From an uncultured Christensenella sp. (GTDB lineage Bacteria > Bacillota > Clostridia > Christensenellales > Borkfalkiaceae): 11,887 bases of DNA. The notes beneath the pieces were generated by a model. The model saw only the letters and a program-made list of their open reading frames with translations. It was not told the DNA's origin and did not search any database. The stretch spans positions 253-12,139 of the forward strand of contig CAJTQE010000056.1 of assembly GCA_910578655.1 (NCBI GenBank), in the 5' to 3' direction. Positions 1-6,109 of the stretch are shown piece after piece (positions within the stretch are counted from its first letter, which is position 1; each line of letters opens with the position of its first letter). Position numbers and translations under genes: made by a program.

Positions 1-18
1 CTTTCAAGGGGAGGGCGC

Positions 19-57
19 AAAAAAGAAAAACAACCTTTCCGAAGAAAGGCTGTTTTT
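19..57 (-). terminator. Intrinsic terminator of the surface lipoprotein gene
   Basis: Read on the minus strand, this is a 10-bp stem (positions 53-44 with 39-30, one G-U pair) closed by a UUCG tetraloop and followed by a T-rich run (TTTTTCTTTTTT). It lies just after the stop codon of the large minus-strand gene. The plus-strand reading also has a T run after the stem, so some bidirectional activity is possible, but the G-U pair becomes an A-C mismatch in that direction. Confidence 0.85.
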
Positions 58-68
58 TGTTAAGAGGA

Positions 69-3000
69 TTATACTGCAATATAAATTACTTCAATTGCTG
101 TTATTTTGACTTGACCCTTTTTTGTACCAGAAGATACTGAAACATTAAGTGTAATAGAAGAATCATTAACGTTTATTACTTCGTTTGTGGCATATGAGGT
201 AGTGTTAGTATAATCTTTTAAAATACCATTGTTGCCTGATGTATAGGTAAATTTAACAGAAACGATTTTATGTCCACTTTGTGCAGTAACTGTTATTTTG
301 GCGTTATCACTTTCATACATACGCCAATCGTATCCGCTTGTATAGTACTTTCCGTTGTTGGTTCCACTATTTGTAGAAACCACAATATTGCTATCTATAT
401 TTACGGATAGATATGCGGTTGAGTTAGTCCAATTATTTGCTTCAGCATATTCCCTGATATTGACAGAAGTTGTTACGGGTTCAACAGGGGGAGTTGTGCC
501 CTCGGCGGGGATAGTAAAGGTAAAGTCTTTTGTTTCGGTTACTTTATCATTGCCGTCGCCGTAAGATATTGTCGCCGTAAGCGTAATTTCAACGTCTGCT
601 TCGCCCTGCAATATCGTAACGCTTTTGCCGTCGGTTGCAATTTCTATATTCATAGAAACGTCATCGGTATTTGCAATTGCCCACGAAACAACAGTACCGT
701 ATCCGCCTGTAAGGGGGAGTTCAAAAGCGTTATAATACACATCTTTCAAAGTCAAAGATTCTTTTGCAAGATTAACTCTGTCTGCTGCGCTTAATTCAAG
801 TGCGGAAATTTTTCCGTTTACAACTTGTTCCTTGCTTGAACTATAAAACTGAAGTTTACCCGTTGCGGTTACAGTCCAATTTACAAGTTCGTTTTCTTTA
901 GTTGCAGTGCTGCCTACTCCGGTTTCAAAATCAGCGCGATAGATAATGATAGTTGAGTCGCCGTCTTTAAGCGTTATATCAATGTTTTTGTATTTAGTGT
1001 TATATGCCGTGTTTGCCGAAACAACGCCGCTTACTGTAAATGTTTTTGCAGAAGCTATTGCGCCGTAGTAATGAATTAAAGGAAGAATTTCAGCTACGGT
1101 GTAGGTTTTTTCGTTGTCGATAACAAATTCGAGTTCGCTGTATTCGCTGTTGTCAAAGAATGCGCTGAAATCTCCGTCGTTTGCCGTTTGGTTGTCGCCG
1201 ACAGCCAAAACCTTGAACGTTTCACCCTCTGCAAGGGTAATAGTTATTGTGTTATCCTGCGTTTCAACAGCTGTGCCGTCGCCTATCGCGTAAGCATATT
1301 TTGTTGCTTTGTCATTTGCGTCCCAAGTGATTACGACTTTACCTTCTTCGCTGCCCTCGACTGTTATTGCAACGTTTGCAGGCGTATCGAGTTTTGCAGG
1401 CGCTTTATAAGTCATTGTAGCATAATCGCTGTCAAGGAGCATGGTGTCGTCTGCAGGGGCTTTCGCCATAACGGAAATCGTTTCACCGTCGTTGAGCTTG
1501 TAAGTAGCGGTGTCTTTATCTACCGTTACTTCTTCGCCGTCGTTAATTTTATAAACGAAACCGACTGCTGCAACCTGGCTCCAAGTTGCGGTGCCGTCGC
1601 GGCTGATCTCGATTTCGGGAGCCTTTATTTGCTGGGGGTCGGTGGGGGCGTTATATTGCAATTCTTTGGAGGGGTCGCTGTCTTTATATTTGCCCGTACC
1701 GACCGCTATAACCACTATCTTGTCTTTATCGGCAAGACGAACGGCTGTATTATCTGTTGTAAGGGTTTCCGTTGTTCCGTCGGCGTGGGTTACTGTGTAT
1801 TTATAACCGCTTGCGTTTTCGATATCGTTCCATTCGGCTCCCGACGGGGTTTGGCTAACTACGGGAGGATCGAGTTGAATTTTGGCATAATTTGCTTTTG
1901 CTTTGGGGCTGTCTAAAACTGATTCAACGTCGCTGTATGCCCAAACTTCTATGCTGTCGCCGTCGTTTAACTGAACGCTAAGCTCGGCTGTCGTCTGTTC
2001 TGCGCCGACAGAGCCGTCTTTATCGGTTATAACATATCTATAACCCGTTGCGTTTTCAACGGCTTCCCAACTCACAAGTCCGTTGTCGTTAACGTCGAGT
2101 TCGGGAGTCTCTAATACGAAATCGCCGAAGTTGACGGTTATACTGTAAACGAAAGACCTGCCGTTACCTTCTATTTTAATGTTTTGAGTGGGGAAATCAA
2201 ATTTAAACGTTAAATCGCCTGTTCCCGTAATTTCCTGAGCTACACCGTTAATAATTATTTGAGAGCCCGTGTCGCTGCCGTATAAGCCGCAGTTAACGAT
2301 AACTTCTTTTACGTTTTGCATAAAAGAAACCGTCATCATTGCGTGTTCGGATTTCGTGCTGAATTTAAGCGCGTTTTTAATGTTTTTGTTTTGGTCGCCT
2401 TTATAAACCTTTTGAAGTTTATTATCGGCGTTGACCAGCACTTCAAAATATGCGTTTACGCTACAGGAATTTTTTAAAACGTCAACAGCTTCTTTGGCTG
2501 TTTTAATCTCTTCATAGTTGCCGTTTAAATTTGCAAAATCAAAAGTTAAACTGTCAACCATAGCAGGGACGTTATAGGTTTGCTCTGCGGAAAATGCGCT
2601 GTCCAAGAAATCTACGCCGTCGCCGATAGCTTTAACCTGAACGGTCTGTTTGTCGGCAAGCTGAACGGAAAGTTCCGTTTGTTCGGTTTCGGTGCCGTCG
2701 ATTTTAACTATATATTTGGTTGCGCCGTCAACTGCCGCCCACTTTGCAACGCCTTCGCCGTCAATAGTAACTTCGGGTGCAGGGAGAGTGACCGCTCCTT
2801 TGACAGTAATCGTGTTTGCGGGTGCAGGAGAAAGTTGGAAATCACCGTGCAGAGTAGCGAAAGCGATAATATCTGCTTTTTTGCCTGTGTTTGCCGTAAA
2901 TAAAGCTTTAAGCGCGTCCTGCGCGTCAGTGCCGATGCATTGTTTGCCGTTTATGTAGAGAATGAAAGAATTAGAACCAACAGTCAGTGTGAAACTTTTG

Positions 3001-3977
3001 TTTTCAGCGTCCGCCGTGCCGAGCGTTACGCCTTTGACTGTGACGAGAGTGCTTTGCAGATTTTTAAGAGCTGCGCTGTCAAGCGTTGCCGCAGAAAGCA
3101 GTTCGGTAATATCTTTGGACTCTACGGTTTTAGCGTCGTCTTCAGTAACTTCGACGGTTGCATTTTCTATTTCCTGCAAGCCTTCAAATAACTTTGTTTT
3201 ACCGCTGACTATTATCGTTTTGCCTATTGCAAGGGTTTCGGGCATTGCCGTCAAACCGTAAACGTAATATCCGCCGTCCTTGTCCTGGAAGTAAATACTG
3301 TTGGGGGTAATACCCGTAACTACGCCCTTAACTCTGACGGAAGTGCCGTCGGTCGCCGCCAAATATTCCTCGTGGGTCGTAAATTGGTTTGGGTCTTGAG
3401 GGGCATTGTAGGTTTTAACGGTTGACCAGTCGCTGTCCGAGTATTCGGTGCCGTTGCCTATTGCCTTGACCTTTATCGTCTGTTTGTCGTTAAGCTGGTG
3501 AGAGAGTCCCACCGTTTCAACTGCTGTGCCGCCGTCAACTACATAAGCGTATTTAACTGCATTGGGAACTGCATTCCAACTTGCAACGCCGTCATCGCTG
3601 ATGGTAACCGTAGGCGTACCAAGTTTTTCAGGCGTGGGGGTAGGGGTAGGTTTAGTATAAGTCTTAGCTTCAGAATATCCGCTGTCTGCATAGTTTTGTC
3701 CGTCGCCGACCGCTTTAACTACAATCGACTGACCGTCTTGAAGCAGAACGGAAGTTTTGTCTGTGCTTTCCTCTTTGCCGTCACCTATTTTATAGGCATA
3801 GCCGCTTGCGTTTTCAACTGCGTCCCATCTTGCAATGCCGTCTTCACCAATGGTAACTACGGGTGTTGCCAAAACTACCGGTTCGCCGTTACACGAATCG
3901 CAAGCAGCAAGACAAAAGCACATACATAATGTGACAATCAGGCTTAACGCCACCAACAATAAACGTCGTCTTTTCAT
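69..3977 (-). CDS. Large modular surface lipoprotein with seven Fn3/Ig-like repeats
   Basis: This is a predicted secreted, membrane-anchored protein of 1302 aa. The N-terminus is a basic MKRRR followed by a hydrophobic stretch and a lipobox, LAAC, giving lipidated Cys26. Residues 110-116 are a PTPTPTP linker. Seven repeats of about 75 aa share the pattern DGxAxWxAVxNAxxYxY, then LxDgxxIxVkAxGdG, then DSxyS. They lie at about 35-108, 119-191, 396-469, 621-698, 699-776, 783-858 and 862-944. Between them are OB-fold-like segments (about 192-393, probably two, and 953-1063), a beta-rich domain (474-619), an Ig-like segment (1064-1159) and a C-terminal beta-rich domain (1169-1302). No catalytic motif was recognised. 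Similar modules occur in extracellular binding proteins and nuclease-associated proteins of gut bacteria, so a ligand- or polymer-binding role is inferred. The ATG at 3977 is preferred over an upstream TTG at 3989 because GGAGGG sits just before it. The last domain is AT-rich compared with the rest. Confidence 0.9.
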   Translation of the reverse strand: MKRRRLLLVALSLIVTLCMCFCLAACDSCNGEPVVLATPVVTIGEDGIARWDAVENASGYAYKIGDGKEESTDKTSVLLQDGQSIVVKAVGDGQNYADSGYSEAKTYTKPTPTPTPEKLGTPTVTISDDGVASWNAVPNAVKYAYVVDGGTAVETVGLSHQLNDKQTIKVKAIGNGTEYSDSDWSTVKTYNAPQDPNQFTTHEEYLAATDGTSVRVKGVVTGITPNSIYFQDKDGGYYVYGLTAMPETLAIGKTIIVSGKTKLFEGLQEIENATVEVTEDDAKTVESKDITELLSAATLDSAALKNLQSTLVTVKGVTLGTADAENKSFTLTVGSNSFILYINGKQCIGTDAQDALKALFTANTGKKADIIAFATLHGDFQLSPAPANTITVKGAVTLPAPEVTIDGEGVAKWAAVDGATKYIVKIDGTETEQTELSVQLADKQTVQVKAIGDGVDFLDSAFSAEQTYNVPAMVDSLTFDFANLNGNYEEIKTAKEAVDVLKNSCSVNAYFEVLVNADNKLQKVYKGDQNKNIKNALKFSTKSEHAMMTVSFMQNVKEVIVNCGLYGSDTGSQIIINGVAQEITGTGDLTFKFDFPTQNIKIEGNGRSFVYSITVNFGDFVLETPELDVNDNGLVSWEAVENATGYRYVITDKDGSVGAEQTTAELSVQLNDGDSIEVWAYSDVESVLDSPKAKANYAKIQLDPPVVSQTPSGAEWNDIENASGYKYTVTHADGTTETLTTDNTAVRLADKDKIVVIAVGTGKYKDSDPSKELQYNAPTDPQQIKAPEIEISRDGTATWSQVAAVGFVYKINDGEEVTVDKDTATYKLNDGETISVMAKAPADDTMLLDSDYATMTYKAPAKLDTPANVAITVEGSEEGKVVITWDANDKATKYAYAIGDGTAVETQDNTITITLAEGETFKVLAVGDNQTANDGDFSAFFDNSEYSELEFVIDNEKTYTVAEILPLIHYYGAIASAKTFTVSGVVSANTAYNTKYKNIDITLKDGDSTIIIYRADFETGVGSTATKENELVNWTVTATGKLQFYSSSKEQVVNGKISALELSAADRVNLAKESLTLKDVYYNAFELPLTGGYGTVVSWAIANTDDVSMNIEIATDGKSVTILQGEADVEITLTATISYGDGNDKVTETKDFTFTIPAEGTTPPVEPVTTSVNIREYAEANNWTNSTAYLSVNIDSNIVVSTNSGTNNGKYYTSGYDWRMYESDNAKITVTAQSGHKIVSVKFTYTSGNNGILKDYTNTTSYATNEVINVNDSSITLNVSVSSGTKKGQVKITAIEVIYIAV

Positions 3978-3981
3978 ACGA

Positions 3982-3987
3982 CCCTCC
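3982..3987 (-). promoter_or_regulatory. Ribosome binding site fixing the lipoprotein start
   Basis: GGAGGG on the minus strand ends 4 nt before the ATG at 3977. It overlaps the in-frame TTG at 3989, which therefore is not the likely start. The chosen start also gives a textbook lipoprotein signal peptide. Confidence 0.85.
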
Positions 3988-4031
3988 AAAAAAATATTAA
4001 TATAAGCAGAAGCTTGTATTTAGAGGAATGG

Positions 4032-4053
4032 TGTGTATGCTGGCGCATACACA
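4032..4053. repeat. Perfect 9-bp inverted repeat, 4-nt loop
   Basis: TGTGTATGC (4032-4040), loop TGGC, then GCATACACA (4045-4053). It lies in the divergent spacer. If the minus-strand promoter suggested below is right, it falls in the 5' leader of the lipoprotein mRNA. No T run follows, so it is not a classical terminator. It abuts a second palindrome. Confidence 0.85.
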
Positions 4054-4072
4054 AGCGCGCGTACGCGCGCTT
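4053..4072. repeat. Perfect 20-bp palindrome, GC-alternating core
   Basis: AAGCGCGCGTACGCGCGCTT is its own reverse complement over all 20 bases. The inner 16 bases (4055-4070) alternate purine and pyrimidine, a pattern known to favour Z-DNA. It is a GC island in an AT-rich spacer. Possible roles are an operator, a cruciform or an RNA hairpin in the lipoprotein leader; the sequence does not decide between them. Confidence 0.85.
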
Positions 4073-4087
4073 ATATTATTTAATTGT

Positions 4088-4093
4088 ATTATA
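4088..4093 (-). promoter_or_regulatory. Possible -10 box for the lipoprotein gene
   Basis: TATAAT on the minus strand sits in a TA-rich stretch, about 110 bp upstream of the lipoprotein start. No good -35 hexamer lies at 16-18 bp, so this is weak support. If used, transcription would begin near 4081 and the leader would carry both inverted repeats at 4032-4072. Confidence 0.35.
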
Positions 4094-4184
4094 TATATAT
4101 TGTAACACGGTAAATAACAAAAAACAAGGGGGTAAGGGAAAAAAATTTAAAAAATTTTCACGCGCGTTCTGCCTTGCAATTTCC

Positions 4185-4213
4185 TTGACGAATCAGCCGT
4201 GATAATTTAAAAT
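4185..4213 (+). promoter_or_regulatory. Sigma-A promoter of the ttcA-like operon
   Basis: TTGACG (4185-4190), a 17-bp spacer and TAAAAT (4208-4213) make a near-consensus promoter. The expected transcription start is about 4219-4221, only 2-4 nt before the ATG at 4223. There is no Shine-Dalgarno sequence before that ATG, so the first gene may be translated from a leaderless or nearly leaderless mRNA. Confidence 0.7.
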
Positions 4214-4222
4214 ATTATCGTT

Positions 4223-5047
4223 ATGAACGAGGTTACTGCGCAAGACGTTGAATTAAGTCTCAGAAAAAAATTTAAAAAATCTATGTTTTCGCGGTTTGCG
4301 AAAGCCGTCGTCGAGTACGGGCTTATCGAAGAGGGCGATAAAATCGCCGTATGTATGTCCGGCGGAAAGGACAGCTTTGCATTGGCTAAGCTTTTTCAGG
4401 AACTGAAAAGGCACAATAAAATTCCGTTTGAGCTGACTTTTCTCGTGATGGACCCCGGATACAGCCCTGACAACCGCGCTATGATAGAGCGCAACGCAAA
4501 GCTTCTGGATATTCCCATAACAGTATATGAAACGGATATATTCGAAAGCGTACACGGTATAGATAAATCGCCTTGTTACCTCTGCGCGAGAATGAGGCGC
4601 GGACACCTCTATCACAGAGCCAAAGATTTGGGCTGTAACAAAATCGCGCTCGGACACCATTACGACGACGTTATAGAAACCGTGCTGATGGGAATGCTGT
4701 ACGGCGGACAAATTCAGACAATGATGCCGAAAGTGCGCAGCGCAAACTTCGAGGGTATGCAGCTGATCCGACCTATGTACCTCATACGCGAGGACACTAT
4801 AAAGCATTGGCGCGATTATAACAAACTTGAATTTTTGCAGTGCGCCTGCAAGTTTACCGAAAACGGCGAAAAGAACGAGGACGATTCCAAACGGCGGAAA
4901 ATGAAAGCGCTTATCCGTAAGCTTGAAAGTGAGGACGCTGGCATTGAGCAGAACATTTTCAGAAGCGTTGAAAACGTGAATTTGAAATCTGTTATAGAGT
5001 ACAAGGACGAGGACGGCGTCCGTCACCGTTTTACCGAAAAATATTGA
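4223..5047 (+). CDS. TtcA-like tRNA 2-thiolation enzyme (PP-loop ATPase)
   Basis: This 274-aa protein belongs to the TtcA/TtuA superfamily, which adenylates a tRNA base through ATP and replaces its oxygen with sulfur. In TtcA the target is cytidine 32. The PP-loop SGGKDS is at 46-51. A Cys-x2-Cys pair (C118, C121) in PCYLCARMRRG resembles the cluster-binding CxxC of TtcA, and LGHHYDD lies at about 143-149. A further Cys pair (C207, C209) lies where the family usually has its last cluster ligand. The protein is shorter than E. coli TtcA (about 311 aa), and the exact tRNA position is not certain. The gene opens a four-gene operon; its stop codon overlaps the SD of the next gene. The ATG at 4223 has no SD. 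Met21 (4283) is an alternative start, but it also lacks an SD and would leave only 25 residues before the PP-loop. Confidence 0.87.
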   Translation: MNEVTAQDVELSLRKKFKKSMFSRFAKAVVEYGLIEEGDKIAVCMSGGKDSFALAKLFQELKRHNKIPFELTFLVMDPGYSPDNRAMIERNAKLLDIPITVYETDIFESVHGIDKSPCYLCARMRRGHLYHRAKDLGCNKIALGHHYDDVIETVLMGMLYGGQIQTMMPKVRSANFEGMQLIRPMYLIREDTIKHWRDYNKLEFLQCACKFTENGEKNEDDSKRRKMKALIRKLESEDAGIEQNIFRSVENVNLKSVIEYKDEDGVRHRFTEKY

Positions 5048-5053
5048 GGTGAT
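5047..5053 (+). promoter_or_regulatory. Ribosome binding site deciding a TTG start
   Basis: AGGTGAT begins in the last base of the upstream stop codon and ends 3 nt before the TTG at 5057. It supports TTG as the real start of the nuclease gene. The residues that follow (KIIHCADVHLG) match the very N-terminus of the SbcD family, so no upstream start is needed. Confidence 0.85.
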
Positions 5054-5056
5054 AAA

Positions 5057-6109
5057 TTGAAAATAATTCACTGCGCGGATGTGCATTTGGGTTCGCAAAT
5101 GAAAAAATTCCCCAAAGACAAAGCCGAAGAAAGGGCAAGAGAATTGCGCGATTCTTTCTCGCGGCTGATAGAGTACGCCCGTCGCGAGGGTATAAACAGT
5201 ATTCTGCTTGCAGGCGACGTGTTCGACAGCGACCGCCCCTTTAAAAAAGATAAAGAATTTTTTTACAGCGCGGTCAGGCGCAACGCGGACATAAACTTCT
5301 ATTACCTGCGCGGCAACCACGACGGCAAGGAAAGCTATACCGAAACGATAGACAATTTAAAGACGTTCGGCGAGGAATGGACGGGCTATAATCTTGGTGA
5401 AAACGTCTGCCTGTACGGACTGGAAATGACTTCGGGCAACTGCGAATCGATGTATTCTTCTCTCAAACCCGAAGCGAACAACTTAAATATAGTCGTCCTT
5501 CACGGTGCTGTGGGTGAGTCCGTGGGACTGTACAGTATATCTATTCCGAAACTCAAAAACAAAAATATAGATTACCTTGCGCTGGGGCATTACCACAGCC
5601 ACTATATAAAGCCTTTGGACGGACGCGGTCAGTTTGCATACAGCGGTTGTTTGGAGGGCAGGGGCTTTGACGAAACGGGCGAAAAGGGTTTTATAGTCTA
5701 CGATACAGACGCGAAGGAAGCGCGGTTCGTGCCGTTTGCCTGCCGCACTGTGGAGGAAATAGACTGCGACGTGTCAGACGCGAGCGACGGCTACGGGGCG
5801 GCTATGAAAATAAGGGCGAACCTGAACGTCAATCCCAAAAATCTGCTGAGGGTCAACCTTGTCGGCGAGCTTGGTTATATAGACGAAAACCTTGCGGCAG
5901 ACGTGGAAAAATATCTCTCGGGAGTCTGCAGTTACGTTTCCGTGAAAGACCGCACAAGCCTTAAATCGGACTATTCCGGATTTGTTGACAGCCGTTCGCT
6001 CAAAGGCGAATTCGTCCGTCTGGCTTTGGAAGAAAATATGGACGAGAACGATAGACAGATAATACTCGATTTGGGTTTAAAAGCGCTGTCGGGGCAGGCT
6101 GACAGATGA
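5057..6109 (+). CDS. SbcD/YhaO-like metallophosphoesterase nuclease subunit
   Basis: This 350-aa protein is a calcineurin-type phosphoesterase of the Mre11/SbcD/YhaO group. These proteins bind two metal ions and cut DNA ends together with an SMC-like ATPase. The five metal-binding motifs are in order: ADVHLGS (D8, H10), AGDVFDS (D54), LRGNHDG (N87, H88), LHGAVG (H149) and LGHYHSH (H178, H180). All ligands are present, so an active nuclease is expected. The part after about residue 215 is a short C-terminal region likely to contact the ATPase. It is a little shorter than E. coli SbcD (about 400 aa) and B. subtilis YhaO (about 408 aa). The start is TTG. The stop codon overlaps the next gene's start by 4 bp (ATGA), which indicates translational coupling with its partner. 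The YhaO assignment rests on the partner type. Confidence 0.92.
   Translation: MKIIHCADVHLGSQMKKFPKDKAEERARELRDSFSRLIEYARREGINSILLAGDVFDSDRPFKKDKEFFYSAVRRNADINFYYLRGNHDGKESYTETIDNLKTFGEEWTGYNLGENVCLYGLEMTSGNCESMYSSLKPEANNLNIVVLHGAVGESVGLYSISIPKLKNKNIDYLALGHYHSHYIKPLDGRGQFAYSGCLEGRGFDETGEKGFIVYDTDAKEARFVPFACRTVEEIDCDVSDASDGYGAAMKIRANLNVNPKNLLRVNLVGELGYIDENLAADVEKYLSGVCSYVSVKDRTSLKSDYSGFVDSRSLKGEFVRLALEENMDENDRQIILDLGLKALSGQADR

Noticed and set aside
1188..1916. Plus-strand open frame (242 codons) inside the lipoprotein gene
   Set aside because: It is a shadow of the repeat-rich minus-strand gene: cysteine-rich, no SD, no domain.
4141..4160. AT-rich imperfect palindrome before the ttcA-like promoter
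   Set aside because: It is only A and T runs with mismatches; chance is enough in so AT-rich a stretch.
4014..4202. Small plus-strand open frame (62 codons) in the divergent spacer
   Set aside because: It crosses both palindromes and the promoter of the next gene, has no SD and an odd composition.
4253..5320. Long minus-strand open frame (355 codons) opposite the ttcA-like gene and the start of the nuclease gene
   Set aside because: It is antisense to two genes with clear motifs, has no family features or SD, and is explained by codon bias in the real genes.
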